A DNA stretch of 64,000 nt from JAGRCP01 sp942490705 (GCA_942490705.1 CALNXY010000019.1:1-64000), one strand, 5' to 3'. Positions 29,048 to 37,884 are shown, counted from the stretch's first letter. Numbers and translations are program-made. The notes: generated by a model from the sequence alone, not told the origin.

Positions 29048-29130
29048 GGCATCCTTGTCTTGATCTATCCAGCAAGATGAGTTTGCAAAACCGGGATTCG
29101 GGGATAGAAGCCGGCGTATCGCTCGCTGAA

Positions 29131-29181
29131 ATAAAAAACGCCTGGACCCAATCCACCCGTTGGATGAAAGGGCCCAGGCGC
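29131..29181 (-). terminator. Intrinsic terminator
   Basis: On the minus strand GCCTGGGCCC and GGGTCCAGGC form a stem with an internal loop. The stem is followed by G and then TTTTTTATTT. It ends about 20 bp after the stop of the gene at 29199-30224, so it closes the minus-strand array. Confidence 0.85.
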
Positions 29182-29198
29182 ACTGTTTCGTCTTCTAC

Positions 29199-30224
29199 CT
29201 AGGTGCGGCGACCGCCCGTCAGGTTATCCTGGAGCTTTTTCAAGTCGTCCCAGTTACCGGAAGCGGCCAGGGTAGCCTGTTCCGGCCACGTGCTCGGATC
29301 GGCGCGCAGGCCGGCATCGGCCAGAATCTTGCGCAGATCGTCAACCGGCGTGACTGCCAGATCAAGGAACGTATTGATGCCGGCAGCGTTGAGCGTTTCG
29401 GAAATCTTGGGGCCGATGCCTTCGATCTCGGTGAGGCTCGTGCTGCCGATTTCGGCGATCTGCTCATCGGTCAGCGTAATACCCGTCACGCGTGTAAACG
29501 TCTCACTGACCGTCTCACTCGTGGCTTCGGCAGCATCGCCCACTGCATCTGCAGTGGCATTGGCAGCATCGCCCACTGCATCTGCAGTGGCATTGGCAGC
29601 ATCGCCCACTGCATCGGCGGTGGCATCGGCGGCATCGCTCACTGTGTCGGCGGCGGCCTTGGCGGCTACCGCTGCGCTATCGGCAGCCGAATCGGTTGCG
29701 GCTGCGGCGCGATCTGCGGCGGCGGCCGTCGTGGCGGCAACCTTCGCGGTGGCGTCTACGCGCTTGTCAGCGGCGGCGTCTGTTGCGGCCTTCACCTGCT
29801 CAGGCGTTGGCGGCGCTGGCAAAAATGCCTGCTTCGTGCTGGGAATCAAAGCCAGGATCAGTGCCAGGGCATTGATGCCGAGTTGCAGCATGACATCATT
29901 GAAGCTCGTCTGGCCGATCAGCGCCAAACCCAAGAAAATCAGGTTAAAGATCGTGATGACGACCACGAAGAGCCAACCCGACGGGTTCAGGTTCCAGAGC
30001 CACATGGCGACGACAAAGAAGATGATGCCCACGATGCCGGCCATAATGGCCGCAAACCATTGCGCTTGGGGCAAGACGAAATTCATGTCGCCAAAGGTTG
30101 CGATGGGCAGCCAGCCCATGTACTTGGCTGCGTCTAACAGAGAGAGAATGCCCGCAATCACCGCCAGTGCGGCGAGGATTACGATCGCGAATGTTCGATC
30201 GCGTTTGGCTGGTTGGTACGACAT
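29199..30224 (-). CDS. Membrane protein with hendecad repeats and C-terminal HhH (DUF4332-like) module
   Basis: A 341-residue protein. Four membrane segments occupy about 10-150 (VILAALAVIAGILSLL and others). A long Ala-rich helix (about 160-265) contains 11-residue repeats of the type TADAVGDAANA. The C-terminal helix-hairpin-helix module includes IEGIGPKISETLNAAGI, ending in WPEQATLAASGNWDDLKKL and GGRRT. The same C-terminal module occurs in the gene at 31437. HhH modules usually bind DNA or mediate protein contact; a membrane-anchored one is unusual. The start ATG follows AGGAGGCATTTCA. Function unknown. Confidence 0.8.
   Translation of the reverse strand: MSYQPAKRDRTFAIVILAALAVIAGILSLLDAAKYMGWLPIATFGDMNFVLPQAQWFAAIMAGIVGIIFFVVAMWLWNLNPSGWLFVVVITIFNLIFLGLALIGQTSFNDVMLQLGINALALILALIPSTKQAFLPAPPTPEQVKAATDAAADKRVDATAKVAATTAAAADRAAAATDSAADSAAVAAKAAADTVSDAADATADAVGDAANATADAVGDAANATADAVGDAAEATSETVSETFTRVTGITLTDEQIAEIGSTSLTEIEGIGPKISETLNAAGINTFLDLAVTPVDDLRKILADAGLRADPSTWPEQATLAASGNWDDLKKLQDNLTGGRRT
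29529..29660. repeat. Four tandem 33-bp repeats inside the coding sequence
   Basis: Units at 29529, 29562, 29595 and 29628. The first two are identical, the third has a few changes and the fourth is more diverged. They encode 11-residue Ala-rich repeats (period of a hendecad helix, as in LEA-type proteins). Confidence 0.9.
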
Positions 30225-30312
30225 TGAAATGCCTCCTAGTGCTGTTGGTATACAAAATTGTTATCGGACACTGCCAGTTTCCAACGAATAACCGTTTTTG
30301 TCAATTTGGGGC

Positions 30313-31110
30313 TCAAGAAACCGGCTTTTCTGTGCCCGCGTCAGCCGCCGCATCGGAGAGGGTGTCGGCAGCCTTGGGCGCAGCATTGCTGATGTTCTCA
30401 ATCGTCGCATCCATATCGTCCCAACTCTCGTCGGTCTGGGCGCTCTCCACTGCGGCGCTATTCGTGTCAGCCTGCTCTTCGATTGCGCCACTCACCTGGT
30501 CGACGGTTTCCTCTGCCTGCTTCTGATCGCGCCAGCGCAAGAAGGCGAGACCAATCAGTCCAAGCCCGGCAAGCAGTGCCGCCCAACCAACGATCCTGGT
30601 GGCCACGACAATCGCGTCCGGTCCGGCGAATAGGACATAGATCATCAGCAGACCGATAATCGTGAAGAAGATCGACTCAATCATCGTGGTGCGCCGCTGG
30701 TTACCGCGAGTATTGAAGACCACGCCAATGCCTAGCAGGCCATATGTCAGACTGCCCAGACCAAAAATGATGCGACCCACATCCGGCGACAAGGCGTCCA
30801 TATAGAGCAGGATCCAGATGATGATGCCGGAGAAGAGGGCGATGGAGCCACGGGCCGTGACGAGGCTCTCCGCCTCTGGCGTCACCTTGTCGCGCAGCGC
30901 TGACCAGAGCTGTAACACGCCTGAGATAATCAGAACGAGGGTGAGAAAGAGGGCGACGTTGACCGAGGTCTGCTGTGGGTCCAGCAGCACCAAGATGCCG
31001 ACGATTCCCATAACGACGCCTTCGATCAGCACAACCCACCATGGCAAATTCGTACGCCAGGGCGCGAACCGCTTGACCTGTTCCAGGCTGTCTGTTGTCA
31101 AGTCACTCAT
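30313..31110 (-). CDS. HdeD/DUF308 family membrane protein with acidic tail
   Basis: A 265-residue protein with six membrane segments, starting after NLPWWVVLIEGVVMGIVGILVLLDP, the characteristic first repeat of DUF308/HdeD proteins. A soluble Ala/Glu/Asp-rich tail follows from about residue 200. HdeD in enterobacteria is an acid-stress membrane protein; the role here is unknown. An extended -10 like motif lies about 75 bp upstream of the start (31185-31194). It is in the same orientation as all its neighbours to 37884. Confidence 0.85.
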   Translation of the reverse strand: MSDLTTDSLEQVKRFAPWRTNLPWWVVLIEGVVMGIVGILVLLDPQQTSVNVALFLTLVLIISGVLQLWSALRDKVTPEAESLVTARGSIALFSGIIIWILLYMDALSPDVGRIIFGLGSLTYGLLGIGVVFNTRGNQRRTTMIESIFFTIIGLLMIYVLFAGPDAIVVATRIVGWAALLAGLGLIGLAFLRWRDQKQAEETVDQVSGAIEEQADTNSAAVESAQTDESWDDMDATIENISNAAPKAADTLSDAAADAGTEKPVS

Positions 31111-31184
31111 GATGTTTCATCCTTTGTGCGGCAGTGAAAGAATAAGGGCCTTACGCTCCATGCATTGATCTTATAACTAGGCAA

Positions 31185-31194
31185 AGTATACCAT
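31185..31194 (-). promoter_or_regulatory. Extended -10 promoter motif ATGGTATACT
   Basis: On the minus strand TATGGTATACT holds a TATACT hexamer with an upstream TGG. It is about 75 nt before the start of the HdeD gene. The identical 10-mer occurs in both divergent promoters at 44.3 kb. No good -35 hexamer is visible. Confidence 0.5.
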
Positions 31195-31268
31195 AGCCAG
31201 GATGGTAGCGGAATGCATCGATTTGGTCCCGGGTGCATACCACATTGGGGGCTGCTCTAGAGAAGGTG

Positions 31269-31361
31269 ACTAGTACAGATCGGCGTGAATACCACGACAG
31301 AAATTCGGAGAATCTACCACTGGTGGGAACTGTATGAGAATTTCTGCCGGGATTCACTAGT
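31269..31361. repeat. Imperfect 93-bp inverted-repeat element
   Basis: Both ends are ACTAGT (31269-31274 and 31356-31361). Inward, CAGAAATTC on the left pairs with GAATTTCTG on the right, with mismatches in the GAATACCAC/GGGATTC part. The RNA would fold as one long hairpin. It could be a MITE remnant or a processing site between the flanking genes. Confidence 0.65.
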
Positions 31362-31436
31362 CCGTTCGTGCACCGCCCTCCAAAATGGGATGTACCCATT
31401 TGGTTCCTGCCGTGGGTTCATAAACTGACCGTAGAT

Positions 31437-32474
31437 TTAGGCTTGACGCCCGCCTTTTAACCTGTCTTGTAACGCCTCAAGGGCTTCCCATTTGCCCCGC
31501 ATGGCCAGCTTAGCCTGCTCCGGCCAGGTGGTCGGGTCGGCGCCGACGCTGGCCTCAATCAGGATGGCGCGTAAGGCGTCGACATCGGTTGCCGCCAGGT
31601 CGGCAAAAGAGACGATGCCGGCCGCATTGAGGGTGCTGGCGATTACGGGGCCAATGCCTTCAATCTGGCTGAGATCTTGGCCACCCAAACGGTCTTCCAG
31701 GGCGTCCATTGTGGGGGTGGCTAGCTCTTCGACACGCGATGCCTGTTCGTCAAGCACCTCGATGACCGCGTCATCAGCGTCCTCCAGGCGCGTCGCCTGG
31801 TCTTCCAGCACGTCGACGACAGTGGCGCCGGCGTCACTCAGTTGCGTCGTCTGTTCGTCGATCGCATCGGTGACGGCAGCTGCGGTCTCCAGGGCAACTT
31901 CCTGGGCTGTGTCGATGATTTCAAGATCGGCCAGCGCCTCCTGGATGCCGTCTACCTCAATTTCCTGCGCGTTGCCAAGGTTGACGACTTCGCCGCCGGC
32001 CGTGGCGAGCGTCTCTTCCAACGCGCCGCGGAGGCGTTCGTTCGCTTCGATCACGACGGCCGCCGCACCCGGGTTGAGCGTCAGCGCGATGTTGGCGAGG
32101 CTCTTGACCGGGACAAAACGGCGAACAAAGCGCTTGACCGGTAGCGTGACGACAGAGCTGGCCAGGTCAAAGAGGCGCCCGCTGCCGCGCATGAGAAGCG
32201 CCACGCCTGAGACCGCAGTATTGAAGGCAATTTTGGCAAGACCTGTGGCGATGAAGAATGTAAGGTCTGCGGCGCCGGCGACGATGTCGCGCAGGTCCGT
32301 ATCCTGCAGATCGACCACGTCGACTTCGCCGTCTTCCTTGCGTGTGACCAGGGAGCCTTCCGCCAGCGTGCCGCCGGTCGCCTCCAGAACATCTTCCAGC
32401 CGCTTCAGCGCTTTTTGGGCTTCTTCCCTTGAGTTGAACCGGGCGACGACAATCTCATTATTCTCTTTACCCAT
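31437..32474 (-). CDS. DUF1269-like protein with C-terminal HhH module
   Basis: A 345-residue protein. The N-terminal part reads EIVVARFNSREEAQKALKRL, and later VVIEANERLRGALEETLATAGG, as in DUF1269 proteins. A hydrophobic stretch at about 68-115 could contact the membrane. A long helical region (about 185-265) repeats VLEDQATRLEDADDAVIEVL-like units. The C-terminal HhH module has IEGIGPVIASTLNAAGI, then TWPEQAKLAMRGKWEALEAL and GGRQA. This end is nearly the same as that of the protein at 29199. Function unknown; it probably belongs to the same system as its neighbours. Confidence 0.8.
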   Translation of the reverse strand: MGKENNEIVVARFNSREEAQKALKRLEDVLEATGGTLAEGSLVTRKEDGEVDVVDLQDTDLRDIVAGAADLTFFIATGLAKIAFNTAVSGVALLMRGSGRLFDLASSVVTLPVKRFVRRFVPVKSLANIALTLNPGAAAVVIEANERLRGALEETLATAGGEVVNLGNAQEIEVDGIQEALADLEIIDTAQEVALETAAAVTDAIDEQTTQLSDAGATVVDVLEDQATRLEDADDAVIEVLDEQASRVEELATPTMDALEDRLGGQDLSQIEGIGPVIASTLNAAGIVSFADLAATDVDALRAILIEASVGADPTTWPEQAKLAMRGKWEALEALQDRLKGGRQA

Positions 32475-32491
32475 GGGGTAAGTGTCCTTTC

Positions 32492-33265
32492 TTAGCGTCT
32501 ACTTGTTCGGACTTGGGGGCTGCGATTGACAGCCGCCTGCTGTTTGCGCTCCTCGCGCGCACGATCCTTCTGCTGCTCTTGCGCCGCGATGCGAATGTAG
32601 TAAAACAGCTGCAAGACCGATGTGATGAAGGCAGCAATATAGGTGAGCGCCGCCGCCGTGAGTACCTGCTTGGCGCCGGCCTGCTCTTCCGGCGAGCCGA
32701 AGAGATCGGCCTCCTGGAGCATGGCCATGCCACGCTTGCTGGCATCGAACTCCACCGGGAGCGTCAAGAGCGAGAATAGCACCGTCAATCCAAAGAAAAA
32801 GATTGCCACCCAGAGGAGGTTGGTCATGTTAAAGATGAGACCCATGACCGCACACATGTACATGATCGGCGGGCTGAATTGAATGGCCGGCAGCAGAAAA
32901 CTGCGCATTTTAATCAGACCGGAGCCGGTCTGATATTGCTGGACGTGGCCCAATTCATGGGCCGTGACGGCCATGGCCGCGACGGAATCAGCCTGGCCCA
33001 CCGGCGGTGACAGGCGCACGACATTCTGCCTTGGATCATAGTGGTCGCCTAGCGGTTGCTTGGTCGACTTGATCGGAATCGGCTCGAGCGACGTTTCGTC
33101 AAACAGCTCCTGCGCTACTTCATCGCCGGTCAGGTCAGCTTGATTCTCGACCTTGCTCCACTTCTTAAAAGTGCGGCGTAAGTGCATCTGCACACCGAAA
33201 GAGATCAGAAGCGTTGGGATGAAGACCCACCAGAAATAGGTGGGATCAAAGAATAGATAGGACAT
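32492..33265 (-). CDS. YugP-type zinc metallopeptidase (membrane)
   Basis: A 257-residue membrane protease of the PF04298 family. It has an N-terminal membrane segment (FWWVFIPTLLISFGV), DHYDPRQNVVRLSP, and the zinc site HELGH at residues 103-107 followed by VQQ. There are two to three more membrane spans and an EFDAS segment (about 180-184) likely giving the third ligand. The C-terminal tail is basic. Members are thought to act in envelope stress or cell-surface quality control, with targets unknown. It is 17 bp downstream of the stop-to-start gap from the DUF1269/HhH gene side, so it may be co-transcribed with it. Confidence 0.9.
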   Translation of the reverse strand: MSYLFFDPTYFWWVFIPTLLISFGVQMHLRRTFKKWSKVENQADLTGDEVAQELFDETSLEPIPIKSTKQPLGDHYDPRQNVVRLSPPVGQADSVAAMAVTAHELGHVQQYQTGSGLIKMRSFLLPAIQFSPPIMYMCAVMGLIFNMTNLLWVAIFFFGLTVLFSLLTLPVEFDASKRGMAMLQEADLFGSPEEQAGAKQVLTAAALTYIAAFITSVLQLFYYIRIAAQEQQKDRAREERKQQAAVNRSPQVRTSRR

Positions 33266-33335
33266 GGGCTATTTCCTTGCAGTCCTTATGTCAGATCGCA
33301 AGATGGCTTTGGTGCACCGGCCAAATCGCAACTCG

Positions 33336-33986
33336 TTAGGTATAGTACATCACGTAGTCGTCAGGGGGGAAGTACGTAATGCGCGTGCTGACAACCTGAT
33401 AGACGACGCCAACAATCGCGACAACCGCCCATGCAAGCGCCCAGAACCAACCATCTTGAAGGACGGGCTGAATGGCGTCGCCCGCGCGTTGGACCTCTTC
33501 CGGCGTTACCCGTCCGAACAGCGTAAGGACGGACAAGACGAGTGCATTGGCTCCGGCAATGGCGGTCAATGCGATGATGACGTATCGCTGCAAGTTGAAG
33601 CCGAGGGTCAGGACCACAACGAGGATGGCCGCCAAGATGCCAACGGGAAGCACCAGCCACCACACATCCAGGTTAATCGCCTGCATGAGTCCTGCTGCCA
33701 GACTGTAGCCAATGATGGCTGCAATCGCGACCACGCCAAAGGCGTAGAAGAGGTAGGCGAGCAGGGCGAAGATCGCGCCGACGAAGAAGCCGGCAACAAG
33801 GCCGGAAACGGTGGCAAAAAAGCTATCGCCAAAGAGCAGCGTGACGGTATGTGCGCCCAGCCAAAGTCCGGCGAAGAAGCCAAAGATCGGTAGCATTACG
33901 AGAAATGCTCGGTAGCCCCACAGGAGGAGCAGCAGGCCAACGCCCAGCGCCAGGAGGGAAAGTAACAGTGTCTGCCACATTGCCAT
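33336..33986 (-). CDS. DUF4203-like multi-span membrane protein
   Basis: A 216-residue, seven-span membrane protein (TLLLSLLALGVGLLLLLWGY at the N-terminus). It has the DUF4203/TMEM198-like pattern of glycine-rich helices FGFFAGLWLGAH and VAGFFVGAIFALLAYLFYAFG. The C-terminus is tyrosine-rich and short (DDYVMYYT). The function is not established for bacterial members. It lies 70 bp upstream of the YugP gene on the same strand. Confidence 0.75.
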   Translation of the reverse strand: MAMWQTLLLSLLALGVGLLLLLWGYRAFLVMLPIFGFFAGLWLGAHTVTLLFGDSFFATVSGLVAGFFVGAIFALLAYLFYAFGVVAIAAIIGYSLAAGLMQAINLDVWWLVLPVGILAAILVVVLTLGFNLQRYVIIALTAIAGANALVLSVLTLFGRVTPEEVQRAGDAIQPVLQDGWFWALAWAVVAIVGVVYQVVSTRITYFPPDDYVMYYT

Positions 33987-34036
33987 TTCCTTACGTTGAA
34001 AATGATGAAAAGCTGTGCCGTTATCCGCCGGATTGG

Positions 34037-35203
34037 TTAGACGGTTGAATCGTTGTCCTCGACAAGTGTCTCGGCTACGAGCAGTTCGGTGTTGCGGTGA
34101 AAGAGCACAAGCCAGACCGTTGCTAGTGAAAATGCGGCCAGCTCCAGACCAACCAGGTTAAAGCTGCCCGTAATTTTCAATATCGCGGCCGCCCCTGTCG
34201 CCAACGCCATCAAGATCGAGAGGACGTAAAACGAACGATCATACCCCGGAACGAGCTTATAGAGCCCGACCATGAGAAGCGCCACCATCACACCCATTCC
34301 GGTAGCGGCAAGGTCATGGATAATGTTGAAGAAGAGGTTGATCCCGAAGCGGACCACGCCCACCGTAGCCAGGGCGACACCGGCGATGATCAGGATCCAG
34401 CGAATGATGTTGTACGTCCTGTGATCAATCTTGCCATGCGCCTCGAGAATCGTGAAGTTTTCCATGAAGAAAACCTGCCAGGTGACGATCAAGATGCCGG
34501 TGAAGAGCAGCCCGACGTCGAAAATGTACCGTGAATTGGAATCGGTCATGCCCAAATAGCTAAAGGACTTCTGCCACCAGAGCGGATTATCGTTGAAATA
34601 GGCGGCAAAAAAGAGCGTGGCCAGGAGATAGAAGGCGGACAAGTTTACCAGCGTGGTTGCCGTCTTGACCGGCATGATGTTGCGCACAATGCTGTAGGCA
34701 AGGACGCCGATAATGAGCACCAGGACCGTTGCTGTAGAGGCGCTATCCATCATGACGTCTTGGAATGTACGGGTGAAGATTTCAAAGCCGCCCACGATGA
34801 GCAGCGCAATCAAAAGGGTCACGCCGATTGTTACTGGTATTGTTGCCCACGTTCTGCGCGCCTGCAAAGCGGGAGACTTCAACGTATTGCGATATTTGAT
34901 GCCGGACAAAAAAGCCCACGGCGTCGCGATCAAGCTCAGAATGAGACTCGCAATCAGCGCCTGAGAGGCAACGGTGCCGAGGCCGCCGGACAAAGGCGTC
35001 AATTCGTTGGGCAGGTCGATGATGAGCACCATCGCGAATACCGCCAGACTGGCTACGATTGTCGCAATCAGGGCCGTGCGCTCAACCTTGGCAAGCCATG
35101 CCGGATTTACCGTGCCCAACAAGTCGACAGAGACGATTTCTTCTTCCGGCGTCGTGTGGTCGGCGCCTGCGACCAGATCTGACGTTTCCGTAACAGTTGA
35201 CAT
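34037..35203 (-). CDS. Multi-span membrane protein, DUF998-like
   Basis: The start at 35203 (MSTVTETSD) has AAAGGAAA 7 nt upstream and is preferred over the ATG at 35236. The 388-residue protein has a hydrophilic N-terminus of about 45 residues, then nine or ten membrane segments with NPLWWQKSFSYLGMTDSNSRYIFD in a loop. That WxxSxSxLG pattern and layout resemble DUF998-type proteins. No enzymatic motif is visible. Function unknown. Confidence 0.65.
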   Translation of the reverse strand: MSTVTETSDLVAGADHTTPEEEIVSVDLLGTVNPAWLAKVERTALIATIVASLAVFAMVLIIDLPNELTPLSGGLGTVASQALIASLILSLIATPWAFLSGIKYRNTLKSPALQARRTWATIPVTIGVTLLIALLIVGGFEIFTRTFQDVMMDSASTATVLVLIIGVLAYSIVRNIMPVKTATTLVNLSAFYLLATLFFAAYFNDNPLWWQKSFSYLGMTDSNSRYIFDVGLLFTGILIVTWQVFFMENFTILEAHGKIDHRTYNIIRWILIIAGVALATVGVVRFGINLFFNIIHDLAATGMGVMVALLMVGLYKLVPGYDRSFYVLSILMALATGAAAILKITGSFNLVGLELAAFSLATVWLVLFHRNTELLVAETLVEDNDSTV

Positions 35204-35276
35204 CGATGCGTTTCCTTTGGTAACAGAATGGGGCACCTATCGGCTCCGATAAATGCCGTAAATGCGGGTCACAAAG

Positions 35277-35933
35277 TTAGTGGCTAATGACCGCCGTGAT
35301 GACGCCCATTTCTGACAGGCCAAAGACCATCATTTCGACGGCCAGCGCAGCGATCAGTACGCCGAAGACGGCCTCCGTCACCACCATGGCAGAGGGATTC
35401 ATATACTTGGAGATTGCCTTGATGTTGCGGAAGAGCAGCAGATCAATCAGACCCACGAGCAGAACCAGTCCGATGAGGATGACTGCGTCCAGAATGCTGG
35501 TGATCTGCGTGGAGAAGATGACCAGTGCCGCAATCCCGACCGGATTCAGAATGTAGGGGACGGCCAGCGGGTAGAGCGCCATCTCCATGGGGTCCTTGCT
35601 ATGATGTTCCGCGCCATCCTCTGCCTTGCCTTCGCGCGCACCGCTGAGCATCATATTCAGCGCGAGCAGAAGCAGCACGATTCCCCCTGCGACCAAGACG
35701 GAACCTGTTGAAAAATGGAGCAGAAGCATCAAGAACCAGCCGAGCACAACCAAGACCAAGGCCCAGCTCATTGCGACGCGTACTGATTTGTTGGCTACGG
35801 CTACCTGCGTTTCCTTGTCTAGATCCGCAGTTAGATTGATGAAGGGGACCAGCGCAATTTTGGGCCCGACGCCAATCAGCAAGAGCATGAACATCTCAAA
35901 TATTCTTGCGAAATCGATTCCGCCAGCTTCCAT
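35277..35933 (-). CDS. MarC-family (UPF0056-like) membrane protein
   Basis: The ATG at 35933 follows GGAAAGG by 8 nt, so the longer frame to 36008 is not used. The 218-residue protein has six membrane segments. It resembles MarC proteins by GVGPKIALVPFINLTADLDKETQ near the N-terminus, a repeated VPYILNPVGIAALV in the second half, and an acidic/His loop between (GKAEDGAEHHSKDP). MarC proteins are inner-membrane proteins of unclear transport function. Confidence 0.78.
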   Translation of the reverse strand: MEAGGIDFARIFEMFMLLLIGVGPKIALVPFINLTADLDKETQVAVANKSVRVAMSWALVLVVLGWFLMLLLHFSTGSVLVAGGIVLLLLALNMMLSGAREGKAEDGAEHHSKDPMEMALYPLAVPYILNPVGIAALVIFSTQITSILDAVILIGLVLLVGLIDLLLFRNIKAISKYMNPSAMVVTEAVFGVLIAALAVEMMVFGLSEMGVITAVISH

Positions 35934-36052
35934 GAAAAATACCTTTCCGAACATGCAACGAAAGAGAGTTGCTCTGCGGCGTGCATAAAATGGGCCTGCC
36001 GACCCCAACGACGCTGCGTTGAGATCGGCAGGAAGTTACCATGCCCGCGCTA

Positions 36053-37102
36053 CTAGAATACGATGACCCGGGGCAGTTCTTTCGCCTGGTTGATCCAACC
36101 GGTGACATCACCCTGGCCGGGCATCTCCTTGACGATCGCGTCGGCTGCGTTGGTCTTTTCCATCGCGGCGTAGAGGTTTTCAGCGTTGCGACGTGCGAGT
36201 TCCGGCACCGTATCGATGCCACTCGCCAACAGCAGGTTGGCGTAGAGTGCGCCTACGCCCTTGATGCGCATGAGGTCCATCTTCTTGACGGCGACCAGAA
36301 TTGTATCGACGTTCAGGCCGGTCTCCGCGGCCAGCGCTTCGCGCCCGGCAGGCGTTGCGCCCTGCTTGAGTAGCTCTGATGCCTTCGTGACGCCAGCCTC
36401 ATGCAGCTTCAGCGCATCATCTGCACCCAAGCGGCTGGCCAGCGCCAAACCCGTGACCGCGGTTGCAGTCTCCGGGACCAGGTCCACCGTGGCTGAACGC
36501 ACAGACTCGACCACCTCGTCATCCAGATCGACACTCTCGACCACAACTTCCGCTTCCGCCTCGTCGACCGCGGCAACGGCGTCAGTCTGGACCGCAGCGG
36601 CCGTCGTGACCGCCGCTGCAACGTCGTCCGGCAGATTGTACTGTTCGACAATCCCGCCGATCTCCGCCATCTTGGCAGCAGTCGCTTCCACCTCGAAGTC
36701 ATCGGCCATCACGGCAAGGCCGGCGCCGCCGTGGCGCAGGCGTTCGACCATGACATCGTGCTCTGCATCGGTCATGCCGATGTCCTTGTGGAACATGGAG
36801 CCGATAGCCGCGCCGCCGCCCGCACCCAGCAGCAGGCCGGGAATCAGGCCGATGCCGCCGCTGAGGATGCCAACAGTGGCGCCGATTGCCGTGCCCCAAA
36901 GGGTGCCCCCCTTGGTTTCGCGTTGACCGACCTCATTGGCTTCCATTTTGCCGTTCTTGGGATTGATCGTGAGGATCGCAATCGCTCCCAGCTTGACAGC
37001 ATCATTGGCATCGTCCCACTTCTTGAGATCGTCGGCAGCTGCTTCGGCTGCTGCTGCATTGACGTAGTAGCTAACGACCAATTTGTTGTTGTCGTTTTTC
37101 AT
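36053..37102 (-). CDS. DUF1269-like protein with DUF4332-type HhH tail
   Basis: A 349-residue protein. The N-terminus NKLVVSYYVNAAAAEAAADDLKK and the KLGAIAILTINPKNGKMEANE segment are DUF1269-like. A glycine-rich membrane-spanning region (about 65-105, ATVGILSGGIGLIPGLLLGAG) follows, then a Val/Ala/Asp/Glu-rich linker. The C-terminal half (about 215-345) holds HhH units including LMRIKGVGALYANLLLASGI. It shares architecture with the gene at 31437 but has a diverged tail. An extended -10 motif (37165-37174) is about 65 nt upstream. Function unknown. Confidence 0.8.
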   Translation of the reverse strand: MKNDNNKLVVSYYVNAAAAEAAADDLKKWDDANDAVKLGAIAILTINPKNGKMEANEVGQRETKGGTLWGTAIGATVGILSGGIGLIPGLLLGAGGGAAIGSMFHKDIGMTDAEHDVMVERLRHGGAGLAVMADDFEVEATAAKMAEIGGIVEQYNLPDDVAAAVTTAAAVQTDAVAAVDEAEAEVVVESVDLDDEVVESVRSATVDLVPETATAVTGLALASRLGADDALKLHEAGVTKASELLKQGATPAGREALAAETGLNVDTILVAVKKMDLMRIKGVGALYANLLLASGIDTVPELARRNAENLYAAMEKTNAADAIVKEMPGQGDVTGWINQAKELPRVIVF

Positions 37103-37164
37103 GCGTTTGCTCCTTGTATTGTGAGTGCTTCGTTGGCGTATCCTTGCGCGTGAAGGATATGCAC

Positions 37165-37174
37165 GTTATACCAT
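37165..37174 (-). promoter_or_regulatory. Extended -10 promoter motif ATGGTATAAC
   Basis: The minus strand reads ATATGGTATAAC about 65 nt before the start codon of the gene at 36053-37102. It matches the ATGGTATACT motif seen upstream of other genes here at all but one position. Confidence 0.45.
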
Positions 37175-37242
37175 ATTTTCAGGTGATTGCGTAGCAAACC
37201 GTCGCCTTGTGACGCAATTGATCGTGTCAGCCCTCCGTCCCG

Positions 37243-37294
37243 CGACAAACCCAATCGCCGACCCTATGCGTAGAATCGGCGATTGGGTTTGTCG
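37243..37294. terminator. Perfect 19-bp hairpin, probable bidirectional terminator or palindromic repeat
   Basis: Arms 37243-37261 (CGACAAACCCAATCGCCGA) and 37276-37294 are exact reverse complements around a 14-nt loop. It follows the stop of the HdeD gene by 8 bp on the minus strand. No T-run follows, so terminator function is inferred from position only. Confidence 0.6.
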
Positions 37295-37302
37295 TGCCGG
37301 AA

Positions 37303-37884
37303 CTAGCCCTGCAGCTGGTCCAGCGTCTTCTGTGCGTTGCGCACCTGGAAAGAACCAAAAATGGACATGATGCCGCCAAATATGGCGAAGATGCCCATGA
37401 CCCAGGGAAGGGCGGCCATCGCTGCACCCGTATTGAAGAAGAGCAAGATGCCCAGACCGATGCTGATCGCCCCCAGGATCCCCGTGCCCCAGCCGGCGCC
37501 CTTAAACGCTCGTACGAGGGAGGTGATGCCCAGAAAGATGCCGGTGAATGCAATGAACCAGACCGTGACGCTACTGAGCACGACGGTACTGCTGATTGGG
37601 TTCTGGATCACGATCCAACCGGCAATGATGCCCAGGATGCCGGCAACGATCTTCCACCCCCACATCGTCCGATCCCAGATCAGCGACACAAGATCCATCA
37701 CGCCGCGGATCAGCCAGAAAATACCCAAAACCCAGATGATTGACAAGAACGTGCTGTATGGATTGAAGAGGAGGAAGCCGCCCAGGACGATCAGCAGAAT
37801 TCCCTCGATCAGGACCAGCCACCACGGCGGCAGCTTGACCTGAGTCCAGACGGCATTGTCGGCGCTAAAGCTCTCGGTTGTCAT
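37303..37884 (-). CDS. HdeD/DUF308 family membrane protein
   Basis: A 193-residue protein with six membrane spans. The first repeat PPWWLVLIEGILLIVLGGFLLFNP closely matches that of the protein at 30313. DUF308 hallmarks are the repeated GxxxxxxG helices and short loops (DRTMWGWKIVAGILGIIAG). It lacks the acidic tail of its paralogue. Likely inner membrane, stress-related by family, but the role is unproven. It starts the array of minus-strand genes running to 29199. Confidence 0.87.
   Translation of the reverse strand: MTTESFSADNAVWTQVKLPPWWLVLIEGILLIVLGGFLLFNPYSTFLSIIWVLGIFWLIRGVMDLVSLIWDRTMWGWKIVAGILGIIAGWIVIQNPISSTVVLSSVTVWFIAFTGIFLGITSLVRAFKGAGWGTGILGAISIGLGILLFFNTGAAMAALPWVMGIFAIFGGIMSIFGSFQVRNAQKTLDQLQG

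Larger units (their letters stand above)
31111..31436. other. Intergenic region with promoter motif and inverted repeat
   Basis: This 325-bp gap between two minus-strand genes contains the promoter-like site at 31185-31194 and the imperfect palindromic element at 31269-31361. Nothing else was recognised. Confidence 0.5.
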
